Below are positions 6,126 to 6,334 of a stretch of 6,334 bases of DNA, one piece after another. The notes below the pieces were generated by a model that was not told the DNA's origin, did no database searches, and saw only the letters and a list, made by a program, of their open reading frames with translations. The position numbers and the translations under genes were made by a program. The stretch spans positions 603 through 6,936 of the forward strand of contig VBPR01000065.1 of the NCBI GenBank assembly GCA_005877345.1, read 5' to 3'. Origin of the DNA: Nitrososphaerota archaeon. Its GTDB lineage: Archaea; Thermoproteota; Nitrososphaeria; Nitrososphaerales; Nitrososphaeraceae. The first letter of the stretch is position 1. Each line of letters opens with the position of its first letter.

Positions 6126-6334
6126 TTGATCATAATACTAATATTTTTTTGCTTATCTTTTGCATTCTTAGTATTTTATATTGACCCCTTCGTTGTCGCC
6201 GATTCAGGAACAGTCTATATTCTAGAGGCAAAATTAGGCCATGAGGGAAAAGCCACTGGAGAATTTAACGTACCACACAGCATTGCCTTTGATTCCCTAG
6301 GCAATATGTATGTCACAGATAATTCTAATGATCG
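6126..6334 (+). CDS. Exported NHL-repeat propeller protein, N-terminal part
   Basis: The frame is open from a TGA at 6114-6116 to the right edge, and the protein continues outside the window. With TTG 6126 as start, 69 codons and two bases of the next (CG, an Arg codon) are present. Residues 2-19 are strongly hydrophobic (IIILIFFCLSFAFLVFYI), a signal peptide with possible cleavage after FVVA (residue 25). Residues 36-69 plus the partial Arg form a typical NHL repeat: LGHEGKATGEFNVPHSIAFD, then SLGNMYVTDNSNDR. NHL repeats build propellers used for binding partners; catalysis cannot be inferred. There is no ATG in this frame before the hydrophobic stretch, so TTG is the likely start, with CTG 6120 the only other near-start codon. 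A weak TATA-like stretch (TTAAATTTT, 6062-6070) would give a leader of about 35 nt. The gene is not clearly in one operon with the small membrane protein gene, since 260 nt lie between them. Confidence 0.75.
   Translation, partial: MIIILIFFCLSFAFLVFYIDPFVVADSGTVYILEAKLGHEGKATGEFNVPHSIAFDSLGNMYVTDNSND

Overview
The window looks like chromosomal DNA of an ammonia-oxidising archaeon of the Nitrososphaerales, perhaps close to Nitrosocosmicus. This is inferred from several signs. The DNA is very AT-rich. Archaeal TATA-like boxes sit about 26-30 nt before start codons, which suggests leaderless transcripts. Shine-Dalgarno sequences are scarce at the gene starts. The exported Asp-box/BNR repeat protein with the block GDVYVVWVD, the NHL-repeat protein and the PQQ-type sugar dehydrogenase form a mix I associate with these archaea. 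No rRNA, tRNA, CRISPR array or insertion sequence was found.

Layout. (1) Positions 1-779, minus strand: the N-terminal 259 residues of a secreted sialidase-like (BNR/Asp-box) propeller protein that runs off the left edge. It is built of 48-54-residue repeats, and a 38-bp block is repeated four times without one base change. (2) Positions 780-1765: almost 1 kb without a convincing gene, holding the two divergent promoters, a perfect 9-bp-arm hairpin and one weak possible gene remnant. (3) Positions 1766-3682, plus: a polytopic GT-C (ArnT/PMT-like) glycosyltransferase of 638 residues with a large C-terminal soluble domain. (4) Positions 3683-3930: a convergent intergenic region with a small hairpin flanked by T-tracts that suits termination on both strands. 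(5) Positions 3931-5241, minus: an exported PQQ-dependent (GSDH family) sugar dehydrogenase-like six-bladed propeller. (6) Positions 5242-5604: a divergent intergenic region with promoter signals, including an inverted repeat that brackets a TATA box. (7) Positions 5605-5865, plus: an 86-residue protein with two membrane helices and no known function. (8) Positions 6126-6334, plus: the start of an exported NHL-repeat propeller protein that runs off the right edge.

The common theme is the cell surface. Three different propeller families (BNR, GSDH, NHL) are each preceded by an export signal. Two of them are rich in N-X-S/T sequons, and a lipid-linked-sugar type glycosyltransferase lies between them. 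That the transferase modifies surface glycans or these neighbours is only an inference from context. The genes are mostly divergent or convergent, so they do not form one operon. I saw no clear new defence or mobile system. The most unusual signal is the base-for-base conservation of the repeat core in the BNR gene.
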